Part shown: in pieces, positions 1 through 8,916 of the stretch
Position numbering within the stretch: the stretch's first letter is position 1
Layout: the number at the start of each line of letters is the position of its first letter
The notes under the pieces: model-generated
The model's database searches: none
What the model was told of the DNA's origin: nothing
The model's input: the letters and a program-made list of their open reading frames with translations, nothing else
Position numbers and translations under genes: made by a program
DNA from: Cinclus cinclus
Lineage: Eukaryota; Chordata; Aves; Passeriformes; Cinclidae
NCBI RefSeq assembly: GCF_963662255.1
Contig: NW_026912164.1
Coordinates: forward strand, 108,001-172,000
Reading direction: 5' to 3'
Length of the DNA: 64,000 nt

Positions 1-110
1 TGGTGGCGTAATTGTACCAGGTTTTACTTGGGCCCCACGCTTTCACAATACATCCCTGCCCCTTTTAGGCCCATTGGTGTCAAAAGGGATCATTAGATTG
101 TTAGCCTGCA

Positions 111-330
111 TTGGGTCACAATGGATCCTTGCTTCTCTTAACCCCTGTGCTGTCACAATGCATCCCATGCACTTTTAGGCCACTTGATGTCACAATGAAT
201 TATTTGATTCTTGGCCTCCATGGTGGCATAATAGATCCTTGCTTGTATTGGTCCCCGTGCTGTAACAATTCATCCCTGGACCTTTTAGGCCCATTGGTGT
301 CACAAGGGATCATTAGATTGTTAGCCTGCA
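111..330. repeat. Type C monomer with six 36-37 bp subunits (also shows internal structure)
   Basis: The 220 bp monomer divides into six subunits. Most begin with TCACAATG or a variant (TAACAATT, CATAATAG, TCACAAGG) followed by ATC, and end near TGNTG or TTGGG. In my count the subunits are 37, 37, 37, 36, 37 and 36 bp. Subunit 2 matches subunit 5 at 29 of 37 positions. Subunits 1/4 and 3/6 match at a similar level, so the monomer is a doubled ~110 bp trimer. Type C is recognised by GGCATAATAGATCC followed by CTGTAACAATTCATCC and GACCTTTTAGG. This copy has two private changes (CATGCACTTTTAGG, GCTTGTATTGG) shared with copies at 10678, 31802 and 56451, which makes it a useful tracer of long-range duplication. 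Confidence 0.93.
185..192. promoter_or_regulatory. ATF/AP-1-like octamer TGATGTCA
   Basis: TGATGTCA (TGACATCA on the minus strand, the jun1 TRE octamer) sits in subunit 2-3 of most B, C, D, E and F monomers, about 74 bp after the monomer start. Type A has GGTCTTAC instead, so it lacks the site. Short motifs occur easily; function is only a possibility. Confidence 0.2.
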
Positions 331-551
331 ATGGGTCACAATGGTTCCTTGCTTCTCTTAACCTCTGTGGTGTCACAATGCATCCCATGCCCTTTTAGGC
401 CACTTGATGTCACAATGAATCATTTGATTCTTGGCCACCATGGTATCATAATTGTTCCTTGTTTCTATTGGGCCCCATGCTGTCACAATACATCCATGGC
501 CCTTTTTATACCCCCTGTTGCCACAAGGGATCATTAGATTGTTAGCCTGCA
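331..551. repeat. Type F monomer (221 bp)
   Basis: Type F is recognised by GGCCACCATGGTATCATAAT or its GTGTC form, then TCACAATACATCCATGG and CCCTTTTTATACCCCCTG. The extra base in CTTTTTATA makes it 221 bp. F replaces the D-E pair in A-B-C-F units. Other F monomers start at 4955, 10898, 32022, 37746, 54689, 56671, 58432 and 60414, with an E/F hybrid at 61956. It contains no CpG that I can see. Confidence 0.88.
500..510 (-). promoter_or_regulatory. TATA-box-like sequence in an F monomer
   Basis: The minus strand reads TATAAAAAGGG, a strong TATA-box match. It sits at monomer offset 169-179, next to the position where A and D hold their CTCF-like core. A Kozak-like ATG lies about 60-70 nt further along in the minus direction. 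Promoter activity is unproven. Confidence 0.3.
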
Positions 552-727
552 TTGGGTCACAATGGTTCCTTGCTTCTCTTAACCTCTGTGGTGTCACAAT
601 GCATTCCAAGCCCTTTTAGGCCACTTGGTCTTACAATGAATCATTTGATTCTTGGCCTTCATGGTGTCATAATGGTTCCTTGCTTCCATAGGTCCCCATG
701 CTGTCAGAGTCCATCCGTGGTCCTTTT

Positions 728-740
728 GCGCCCCCTGGTG
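728..740 (-). promoter_or_regulatory. CTCF-like core motif in an A monomer (first complete copy in the window)
   Basis: The minus strand reads CACCAGGGGGCGC. The vertebrate CTCF core is usually written CCACCAGGGGGCGC or CCASYAGRKGGCRS; here the first C is A, the rest fits. In each A monomer the site starts 175-176 bp after the monomer start. By my tally about 64 of roughly 71 A-like monomers keep all 13 bases. Binding is inference; flanks and CpG methylation would matter. Confidence 0.5.
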
Positions 741-991
741 TCCAAAGGGATTCTTAGATTGTTAGCCTGCATTGGGTCACAATGGTTCCTTGGTTCTCTT
801 AACCCCTGTGCTGTCACAATGCATCCCATGCCCTTTTAGGCCACTTGATGTCACAATGAATCATTTGATTCTTGGCCTCCATGGTGGCGTAATTGTACCA
901 GCTTTTCATTGGGCCCCATGCTTTCACAATACATCCCTGCTCCTTTTAGGCCCATTGGTGTCAAAAGGGATTATTAGATTGTTAGCCTCCA

Positions 992-1211
992 TTGGGTCAC
1001 AATGGATCCTTGCTTCTCTTAACCCCTGTGCTGTCACAATGCATCCCATGCCCTTTTAGGCCACATGATGTCACAATGAATTATTTGATTCTTGGCCTCC
1101 ATGGTGGCATAATAGATCCTTGCTTCTATTGGTCCCCGTGCTGTAACAATTCATCCCTGGACCTTTTAGGCCCATTGGTGTCACAAGGGATCATTAGATT
1201 GTTAGCCTGCA
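992..1211. repeat. Type C monomer, PHD form
   Basis: This is the commoner form of type C near A-B-C-D-E units. It differs from other C copies by GCCACATGATGTC in place of GCCACTTGATGTC in subunit 2. The second half holds GGCATAATAGATCC, CCCCGTGCTGTAACAATTC and GACCTTTTAGGCCC. It follows B and precedes D in the canonical order. Confidence 0.88.
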
Positions 1212-1431
1212 TTGGGTCACAATGGTTCCTTGCTTCTCTTAACCTCTGTGGTGTCATAATGCATCCCATGCCCTTTTAGGCCACTTGATGTCACAATGAA
1301 TCATTTGATTCTTGGCCTCCATTGTGTCAAAATGGTTCCTTGTTTCTATTGGGCCCCATGCTGTCACAATTCATCCCTGGCCCTTTTACGCCCCCTGGTG
1401 TCAAATGGGATCCTGGGATTATTAGCCTCCA
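1212..1431. repeat. Type D monomer
   Basis: Type D is recognised by CCTCCATTGTGTCAAAATGG, CTATTGGGCCCCATGCTGTC, CTTTTACGCCCCCTGG and GGGATCCTGGGATTATTAG. It normally sits between C and E. Its first half has TCATAATGCATCCC in place of TCACAATGCATCCC, a change seen in most monomers that follow C and carry the D second half. On the minus strand it carries a CTCF-like core ending CGT at 1388-1400. Confidence 0.88.
1388..1400 (-). promoter_or_regulatory. CTCF-like core variant in a D monomer
   Basis: The minus strand reads CACCAGGGGGCGT, one base different from the A-type site, at the same offset (176 bp) in the monomer. About 40 D and D' monomers carry it. It is a weaker match because the last core base and the leading C both depart from the usual pattern. 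Confidence 0.35.
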
Positions 1432-1473
1432 TTGGGTCACAATGGATCCTTGCTTCTCTTAACCCCTGTGGTG

Positions 1474-1542
1474 TCACAATGCATCCCATGCCCTTTTAGG
1501 CCACTTGATGTCACAATGAATCATTTGATTCTTGGCCTCCAT
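1474..1542 (-). other. Recurrent 22-codon minus-strand frame with Kozak-like start (not called a gene)
   Basis: ATG at 1542 lies in GCCACCATGG, a full Kozak match on the minus strand. The frame reads MEAKNQ...WDAL and stops at TGA. The same frame recurs in B, C and E monomers, because CCTCCATGGTGGC recurs on the plus strand; in F the context is weaker (ATACCATGG or ACACCATGG). I see no sign of protein conservation beyond repeat identity. It is reported because it lies about 60-70 nt past the TATA-like sequence in E monomers. Confidence 0.2.
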
Positions 1543-1600
1543 GGTGGCATAATAGATCCTTGCTTCTATTGGTCCCCGTGCTGTAACAATCCATCCCTGG

Positions 1601-1611
1601 CCCTTTTTATA
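1601..1611 (-). promoter_or_regulatory. TATA-box-like sequence in an E monomer
   Basis: TATAAAAAGGG on the minus strand, directly preceded by CACCAGGGGG. About 50 E and F monomers carry it, typically one per 1.1 kb unit. It results from the extra base that makes these monomers 221 bp. Downstream in the minus direction is the ATG at 1542. Confidence 0.3.
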
Positions 1612-1652
1612 CCCCCTGGTGCCACAAGGGATCATTAGATTGTTAGCCTGCA

Positions 1653-1872
1653 TTGGGTCACAATGGTTCCTTGCTTCTCTTAACCTCTGTGGTGTCACAA
1701 TGCATTCCAAGCCCTTTTAGGCCACTTGGTCTTACAATGAACCATTTGATTTTAGGCCTTCCTGGTGTCATAATGGTTCCTTGCTTCTATAGGTCCCCAT
1801 GCTGTCAGAGTCCATCCGTGGTCCTTTTGCGCCCCCTGGTGTCAAAAGGGATTCTTAGATTGTTAGCCTGCA
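1653..1872. repeat. Type A monomer
   Basis: Type A is the most diverged class. It has ATTCCAAGCCC, CCACTTGGTCTTACAATGAA, CCTTCATGG or CCTTCCTGG, CTATAGGTCC or CCATAGGTCC, GTCAGAGTCCATCCGTGG and CTTTTGCGCCCCCTGG. It normally follows E and precedes B. On the minus strand the last motif reads CACCAGGGGGCGC (1829-1841), a CTCF-like core. About 70 A or A-like monomers occur in the window. Confidence 0.9.
1829..1841 (-). promoter_or_regulatory. CTCF-like core motif, A monomer 1653
   Basis: The core is the same as at 728-740, with GACA before it and AAAAGGACC after it on the minus strand. Other copies follow in A monomers starting at 2314, 3414, 4515, 5176, 6717, 7818, 9138, 10238, 11119, 12220, 12881, 13981 and onward. 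All point the same way. Confidence 0.5.
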
Positions 1873-2092
1873 TTGGGTCACAATGGTTCCTTGCTTCTCT
1901 TAACCCCTGTGGTGTCACAATGCATCCCATGCCCTTTTAGGCCACTTGATGTCACAATGAATCATTTGATTCTTGGCCTCCATGGTGGCGTAATTGTACC
2001 AGGTTTTACTTGGGCCCCACGCTTTCACAATACATCCCTGCCCCTTTTAGGCCCATTGGTGTCAAAAGGGATCATTAGATTGTTAGCCTCCA
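1873..2092. repeat. Type B monomer
   Basis: Type B is recognised by GGTGGCGTAATTGTACCAG, then TTTTACTTGGGCCCC or TTTTCATTGGGCCCC, CTTTCACAATACATCCC and a CC or TC before CTTTTAGG. It follows A and precedes C. Sub-forms differ by CACGC versus CATGC and by ACTTGG, CATTGG or AATAGG after the TTTT; these sub-forms are good tracers of block duplications. Confidence 0.88.
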
Positions 2093-2313
2093 TTGGGTCA
2101 CAATGGATCCTTGCTTCTCTTAACCCCTGTGCTGTCACAATGCATCCCATGCCCTTTTAGGCCACATGATGTCACAATGAATTATTTGATTCTTGGCCTC
2201 CATGGTGGCATAATAGATCCTTGCTTCTATTGGTCCCCGTGCTGTAACAATCCATCCCTGGCCCTTTTTATACCCCCTGGTGCCACAAGGGATCATTAGA
2301 TTGTTAGCCTGCA
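2093..2313. repeat. Hybrid C/E monomer
   Basis: The first half is the PHD form of C (GCCACATGATGTC, AATTATTTG). The second half, from CTGTAACAATCC on, is E with CTTTTTATA. It shortens the unit to A-B-C/E. The same hybrid recurs at 12660-12880, 33784-34004 and 34884-35104. The first three fit duplicated blocks; the fourth sits after D in an extra 1,100 bp unit. Confidence 0.85.
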
Positions 2314-4734
2314 TTGGGTCACAATGGTTCCTTGCTTCTCTTAACCTCTGTGGTGTCACAATGCATTCCAAGCCTTTTAGGCCACTTGGTCTTACAATGA
2401 ACCATTTGATTCTTGGCCTTCATGGTGTCATAATGGTTCCTTGCTTCTATAGGTCCCCATGCTGTCAGAGTCCATCCGTGGTCCTTTTGCGCCCCCTGGT
2501 GTCAAAAGGGATTCTTAGATTGTTAGCCTGCATTGGGTCACAATGTTTCCTTGCTTCTCTTAACCCCTGTGGTATCACAATGCATTCCATGCCCTTTTAG
2601 GCCACTTGATGTCACAATGAATCATTTGATTCTTGGCCTCCATGGTGGCGTAATTGTACCAGGTTTTACTTGGGCCCCATGCTTTCACAATACATCCCTG
2701 CCCCTTTTAGGCCCATTGGTGTCAAAAGGGATCATTAGATTGTTAGCCTCCATTGGGTCACAATGGATCCTTGCTTCTCTTAACCCCTGTGCTGTCACAA
2801 TGCATCCCATGCCCTTTTAGGCCACATGATGTCACAATGAATTATTTGATTCTTGGCCTCCATGGTGGCATAATAGATACTTGCTTCTATTTGTCCCCGT
2901 GCTGTAACAATTCATCCCTGGACCTTTTAGGCCCATTGGTGCCACAAGGGATCATTAGATTGTTAGCCTGCATTGGGTCACAATGGTTCCTTGCTTCTCT
3001 TAACCTCTGTGGTGTCATAATGCATCCCATGCCCTTTTAGGCCACTTGATGTCACAATGAATCATTTGATTCTTGGCCTCCATTGTGTCAAAATGGTTCC
3101 TTGTTTCTATTGGGCCCCATGCTGTCACAATTCATCCCTGGCCCTTTTACGCCCCCTGGTGTCAAATGGGATCCTGGGATTATTAGCCTCCATTGGGTCA
3201 CAATGGATCCTTGCTTCTCTTAACCCCTGTGCTGTCACAATGCATCCCATGCCCTTTTAGGCCACTTGATGTCACAATGAATCATTTGATTCTTGGCCTC
3301 CATGGTGGCATAATAGATCCTTGCTTCTATTGGTCCCCGTGCTGTAACAATTCATCCCTGGCCCTTTTTATACCCCCTGGTGCCACAAGGGATCATTAGA
3401 TTGTTAGCCTGCAATGGGTCACAATGGTTCCTTGCTTCTCTTAACCTCTGTGGTGTCACAATGCATTCCAAGCCCTTTTAGGCCACTTGGTCTTACAATG
3501 AACCATTTGATTCTTGGCCTTCATGGTGTCATAATGGTTCCTTGCTTCCATAGGTCCCCATGCTGTCAGAGTCCATCCGTGGTCCTTTTGCGCCCCCTGG
3601 TGTCAAAAGGGATTCTTAGATTGTTAGCCTGCATTGGGTCACAATGGTTCCTTGCTTCTCTTAACCCCTGTGGTGTCACAATGCATCCCATGCCCTTTTA
3701 GGCCACTTGATGTCACAATGAATCATTTGATTCTTGGCCTCCATGGTGGCGTAATTGTACCAGCTTTTCATTGGGCCCCATGCTTTCACAATACATCCCT
3801 GCTCCTTTTAGGCCCATTGGTGTCAAAAGGGATTATTAGATTGTTAGCCTCCATTGGGTCACAATGGATCCTTGCTTCTCTTAACCCCTGTGCTGTCACA
3901 ATGCATCCCATGCCCTTTTAGGCCACTTGATGTCACAATGAATTATTTGATTCTTGGCCTCCATGGTGGCATAATAGATCCTTGCTTCTATTGGTCCCCG
4001 TGCTGTAACAATTCATCCCTGCCCCTTTTAGGCCCATTGGTGCCACAAGGGATCATTAGATTGTTAGCCTGCATTGGGTCACAATGGTTCCTTGCTTCTC
4101 TTAACCTCTGTGGTGTCATAATGCATCCCATGCCCTTTTAGGCCACTTGATGTCACAATGAATCATTTGATTCTTGGCCTCCATTGTGTCAAAATGGTTC
4201 CTTGTTTCTATTGGGCCCCATGCTGTCACAATTCATCCCTGGCCCTTTTACGCCCCCTGGTGTCAAATGGGATCCTGGGATTATTAGCTTCCATTGGGTC
4301 ACAATGGATCCTTGCTTCTCTTAACCCCTGTGGTGTCACAATGCATCCCATGCCCTTTTAGGCCACTTGATGTCACAATGAATCATTTGATTCTTGGCCT
4401 CCACGGTGGCATAATAGATCCTTGCTTCTATTGGTCCCCGTGCTGTAACAATCCATCCCTGGCCCTTTTTATACCCCCTGGTGCCACAAGGGATCATTAG
4501 ATTGTTAGCCTGCATTGGGTCACAATGGTTCCTTGCTTCTCTTAACCTCTGTGGTGTCACAATGCATTCCAAGCCCTTTTAGGCCACTTGGTCTTACAAT
4601 GAACCATTTGATTCTTGGCCTTCATGGTGTCATAATGGTTCCTTGCTTCTATAGGTCCCCATGCTGTCAGAGTCCATCCGTGGTCCTTTTGCGCCCCCTG
4701 GTGTCAAAAGGGATTCTTAGATTGTTAGCCTCCA

Positions 4735-4954
4735 TTGTGTCACAATGGTTCCTTGCTTCTCTTAACCCCTGTGCTGTCACAATGCATCCCATGCCCTTTT
4801 AGGCCACTTGATGTCACAATGAATTATTTGATTCTTGGCCTCCATGGTGGCATAATAGATCCTTGCTTCTATTGGTCCCCGTGCTGTAACAATTCATCCC
4901 TGGACCTTTTAGGCCCATTGGTGTCACAAGGGATCATTAGATTGTTCGCCTGCA
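4735..4954. repeat. C monomer directly after A (B missing)
   Basis: The A monomer at 4515 runs straight into C. The boundary reads CCTCCATTGTGTCACAATGG instead of the usual CATTGGGTCAC. The orthologous junction is at 37526. This looks like loss of one monomer by unequal exchange, copied later as part of a larger duplication. A, C and F follow one another here. Confidence 0.8.
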
Positions 4955-5835
4955 TTGGGTCACAATGGTTCCTTGCTTCTCTTAACCTCTGTGGTGTCAC
5001 AATGCATCCCATGCCCTTTTAGGCCACTTGATGTCACAATGAATCATTTGATTCTTGGCCACCATGGTGTCATAATTGTTCCTTGTTTCTATTGGGCCCC
5101 ATGCTGTCACAATTCATCCATGGCCCTTTTTATACCCCCTGGTGCCACAAGGGATCATTAGATTGTTAGCCTGCATTGGGTCACAATGGTTCCTTGCTTC
5201 TCTTAACCTCTGTGGTGTCACAATGCATTCCAAGCCCTTTTAGGCCACTTGGTCTTACAATGAACCATTTGATTCTTGGCCTTCATGGTGTCATAATGGT
5301 TCCTTGCTTCCATAGGTCCCCATGCTGTCAGAGTCCATCCGTGGTCCTTTTGCGCCCCCTGGTGTCAAAAGGGATTCTTAGATTGTTAGCCTGCATTGGG
5401 TCACAATGTTTCCTTGCTTCTCTTAACCCCTGTGGTATCACAATGCATTCCATGCCCTTTTAGGCCACTTGATGTCACAATGAATCATTTGATTCTTGGC
5501 CTCCATGGTGGCGTAATTGTACCAGGTTTTACTTGGGCCCCACGCTTTCACAATACATCCCTGCCCGTTTTAGGCCCATTGGTGTCAAAAGGGATCATTA
5601 GATTGTTAGCCTGCATTGGGTCACAATGGATCCTTGCTTCTCTTAACCCCTGTGCTGTCACAATGCATCCCATGCCCTTTTAGGCCACATGATGTCACAA
5701 TGAATTATTTGATTCTTGGCCTCCATGGTGGCATAATAGATCCTTGTTTCTATTGGTCCCCGTGCTGTAACAATTCATCCCTGGACCTTTTAGGCCCATT
5801 GGTGTCACAAGGGATCATTAGATTGTTAGCCTCCA

Positions 5836-6055
5836 TTGGGTCACAATGGATCCTTGCTTCTCTTAACCCCTGTGCTGTCACAATGCATCCCATGCCCTTT
5901 TAGGCCACTTGATGTCACAATGAATCATTTGATTCTTGGCCTCCATGGTGGCGTAATTGTACCAGGTTTTCATTGGGCCCCATGCTTTCACAATACATCC
6001 CTGCTCCTTTTAGGCCCATTGGTGTCAAAAGGGATTATTAGATTGTTAGCCTCCA
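5836..6055. repeat. B monomer directly after C (A missing)
   Basis: C at 5616 is followed by B with no A between. The end of that C has the CCTCCATTGGG boundary usual after B or D, so the junction monomer is a recombinant. The same order is seen at 38407-38846. Confidence 0.78.
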
Positions 6056-6716
6056 TTGGGTCACAATGGATCCTTGCTTCTCTTAACCCCTGTGCTGTCA
6101 CAATGCATCCCATGCCCTTTTAGGCCACTTGATGTCACAATGAATTATTTGATTATTGGCCTCCATGGTGGCATAATAGATCCTTGCTTCTATTGGTCCC
6201 CGTGCTGTAACAATTCATCCCTGCCCCTTTTAGGCCCATTGGTGCCACAAGGGATCATTAGATTGTTAGCCTGCATTGGGTCACAATGGTTCCTTGCTTC
6301 TCTTAACCTCTGTGGTGTCATAATGCATCCCATGCCCTTTTAGGCCACTTGATGTCACAATGAATCATTTGATTCTTGGCCTCCATTGTGTCAAAATGGT
6401 TCCTTGTTTCTATTGGGCCCCATGCTGTCACAATTCATCCCTGGCCCTTTTACGCCCCCTGGTGTCAAATGGGATCCTGGGATTATTAGCCTCCATTGGG
6501 TCACAATGGATCCTTGCTTCTCTTAACCCCTGTGGTGTCACAATGCATCCCATGCCCTTTTAGGCCACTTGATGTCACAATGAATCATTTGATTCTTGGC
6601 CTCCATGGTGGCATAATAGATCCTTGCTTCTATTGGTCCCCGTGCTGTAACAATCCATCCCTGGCCCTTTTTATACCCCCTGGTGCCACAAGGGATCATT
6701 AGATTGTTAGCCTGCA

Positions 6717-7817
6717 TTGGGTCACAATGGTTCCTTGCTTCTCTTAACCTCTGTGGTGTCACAATGCATTCCAAGCCCTTTTAGGCCACTTGGTCTTACA
6801 ATGAACCATTTGATTCTTGGCCTTCATGGTGTCATAATGGTTCCTTGCTTCCATAGGTCCCCATGCTGTCAGAGTCCATCCGTGGTCCTTTTGCGCCCCC
6901 TGGTGTCAAAAGGGATTCTTAGATTGTTAGCCTGCATTGGGTCACAATGGTTCCTTGGTTCTCTTAACCCCTGTGGTGTCACAATGCATCCCATGCCCTT
7001 TTAGGCCACTTGATGTCACAATGAATCATTTGATTCTTGGCCTCCATGGTGGCGTAATTGTACCAGGTTTTCATTGGGCCCCATGCTTTCACAATACATC
7101 CCTGCTCCTTTTAGGCCCATTGGTGTCAAAAGGGATTATTAGATTGTTAGCCTCCATTGGGTCACAATGGATCCTTGCTTCTCTTAACCCCTGTGCTGTC
7201 ACAATGCATCCCATGCCCTTTTAGGCCACTTGATGTCACAATGAATTATTTGATTCTTGGCCTCCATGGTGGCATAATAGATCCTTGCTTCTATTGGTCC
7301 CCGTGCTGTAACAATTCATCCCTGCCCCTTTTAGGCCCATTGGTGTCACAAGGGATCATTAGATTGTTAGCCTGCATTGGGTCACAATGGTTCCTTGCTT
7401 CTCTTAACCTCTGTGGTGTCATAATGCATCCCATGCCCTTTTAGGCCACTTGATGTCACAATGAATCATTTGATTCTTGGCCTCCATTGTGTCAAAATGG
7501 TTCCTTGTTTCTATTGGGCCCCATGCTGTCACAATTCATCCCTGGCCCTTTTACGCCCCCTGGTGTCAAATGGGATCCTGGGATTATTAGCCTCCATTGG
7601 GTCACAATGGATCCTTGCTTCTCTTAACCCCTGTGCTGTCACAATGCATCCCATGCCCTTTTAGGCCACTTGATGTCACAATGAATCATTTGATTCTTGG
7701 CCTCCATGGTGGCATAATAGATCCTTGCTTCTATTGGTCCCCGTGCTGTAACAATCCATCCCTGGCCCTTTTTATACCCCCTGGTGCCACAAGGGATCAT
7801 TAGATTGTTAGCCTGCA
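6717..7817. repeat. Canonical five-monomer higher-order repeat A-B-C-D-E (1,101 bp)
   Basis: Monomers start at 6717 (A), 6937 (B), 7157 (C), 7377 (D) and 7597 (E). The same order recurs many times, for example at 552, 2314, 3414, 9138, 11119, 12881, 35105 and 36205. Monomers of the same class in different units differ by only a few bases, while classes within one unit differ clearly. That is the definition of a higher-order repeat, formed by amplification of a multi-monomer block. Confidence 0.93.
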
Positions 7818-8476
7818 TTGGGTCACAATGGTTCCTTGCTTCTCTTAACCTCTGTGGTGTCACAATGCATTCCAAGCCTTTTAGGCCACTTGGTCTTACA
7901 ATGAACCATTTGATTCTTGGCCTTCATGGTGTCATAATGGTTCCTTGCTTCCATAGGTCCCCATGCTGTCAGAGTCCATCCGTGGTCCTTTTGCGCCCCC
8001 TGGTGTCAAAAGGGATTCTTAGATTGTTAGCCTGCATTGGGTCACAATGGTTCCTTGCTTCTCTTAACCCCTGTGGTGTCACAATGCATCCCATGCCCTT
8101 TTAGGCCACTTGATGTCACAATGAATCATATGATTCTTGGCCTCCATGGTGGCGTAATTGTACCAGGTTTTACTTGGGCCCCATGCTTTCACAATACATC
8201 CCTGCCCCTTTTAGGCCCATTGGTGTCAAAAGGGATCATTAGATTGTTAGCCTCCATTGGGTCACAATGGATCCTTGCGTCTCTTAACCCCTGTGCTGTC
8301 ACAATGCATCCCATGCCCTTTTAGGCCACATGATGTCACAATGAATTATTTGATTCTTGGCCTCCATGGTGGCATAATAGATACTTGCTTCTATTGGTCC
8401 CCGTGCTGTAACAATTCATCCCTGGACCTTTTAGGCCCATTGGTGTCACAAGGGATCATTAGATTGTTAGCCTGCA

Positions 8477-8916
8477 TTGGGTCACAATGGTTCCTTGCTT
8501 CTCTTAACCCCTGTGGTGTCACAATGCATTCCAAGCCCTTTTAGGCCACTTGGACTTACAATGAACCATTTGATTCTTGGCCTTCATGGTGTCATAATGG
8601 TTCCTTGATTCTATAGGTCCTCATGCTGTCAAGGTTCATCCGTGGTCATTTTGCGCCGCCTGCTGTCAAAAGGGATTCTTAGATTGTTAGCCTGCATTGG
8701 GTCACAATGCTTCCTTACTTCTCTTAACCCCTGTGGTGTCACAATGCATCCCATGCCCTTTTAGGCCACTTGATGTCACAATGAATCATTTGATTCTTGG
8801 CCTCCATGGTGGCATAATGGTTCCTTGTTTCTATTGGTCCCCATGCTGTCACAATTCATCCCTGGCCCTTTTACGCCCCCTGGTGTTAAATGGGATCCTG
8901 GGATTATTAGCCTCCA
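8477..8916. repeat. Diverged A'-D' monomer pair
   Basis: A' (8477) and D' (8697) are set apart from ordinary A and D. A' has GTCAAGGTTCATCCG and CATTTTGCGCC; D' starts TTCCTTACTTC and has GGCATAATGG before TTCCTTG. Pairs occur at 8477, 14640, 29601, 39947, 46548 and 53369, with a truncated pair at 25641. Copies at 8477, 25641, 29601 and 53369 form one subfamily (GGACTTACAATG in A', CACAATGCTTCC opening D'). Those at 14640, 39947 and 46548 form another, with GGTCTTACAATG. Confidence 0.85.

Larger units (their letters stand above)
1432..1652. repeat. Type E monomer (221 bp)
   Basis: Type E shares GGCATAATAGATCC and CCCCGTGCTGTAACAATCC with type C. It then switches to CCCTTTTTATACCCCCTGG and GCCACAAGGG. 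The extra base makes it 221 bp. About 40 E monomers occur, usually after D and before A. The extra base is often compensated in the following A monomer by loss of one C (AAGCCTTTT instead of AAGCCCTTTT), so an E+A pair measures 440 or 441 bp. Confidence 0.88.
1..6716. repeat. Block 1: mixed 5-mer, 4-mer and 3-mer units
   Basis: Monomer order: partial B (1-110), C, F (331), A B C D E (552-1652), A B C/E hybrid (1653-2313), A B C D E (2314-3413), A B C D E (3414-4514), A C F (4515-5175), A B C (5176-5835), B C D E (5836-6716). Bases 1 to about 6770 match 31692 to about 39566, the second copy carrying one extra 1,100 bp unit. Bases 1 to about 3230 also match 10568-13797. Few substitutions separate these copies by eye. 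Confidence 0.9.

Noticed and set aside
111..398. Recurrent 95-codon plus-strand open frames, one per monomer
   Set aside because: They start at TTG, not ATG, overlap the next copy by 68 bp in another frame, and exist because a 220 bp repeat shifts frame each copy. Indels and stops track monomer class and not codon structure.
438..450. Plus-strand Kozak match GCCACCATGG in F monomers
   Set aside because: The frame stops after three codons (ATG GTA TCA TAA or ATG GTG TCA TAA), so it is not a plausible coding start.
1474..1710. Recurrent 78-codon minus-strand frames in 221 bp monomers
   Set aside because: They also begin at TTG and depend on the one-base insertion in E and F. Only the inner 22-codon part has a good ATG context, reported separately with low confidence.
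1784..1794. 3' splice-site-like TTGCTTCTATAG in A monomers
   Set aside because: A pyrimidine-rich tract before AG is expected often in a sequence with 60% pyrimidines; no paired donor or transcript evidence is visible.
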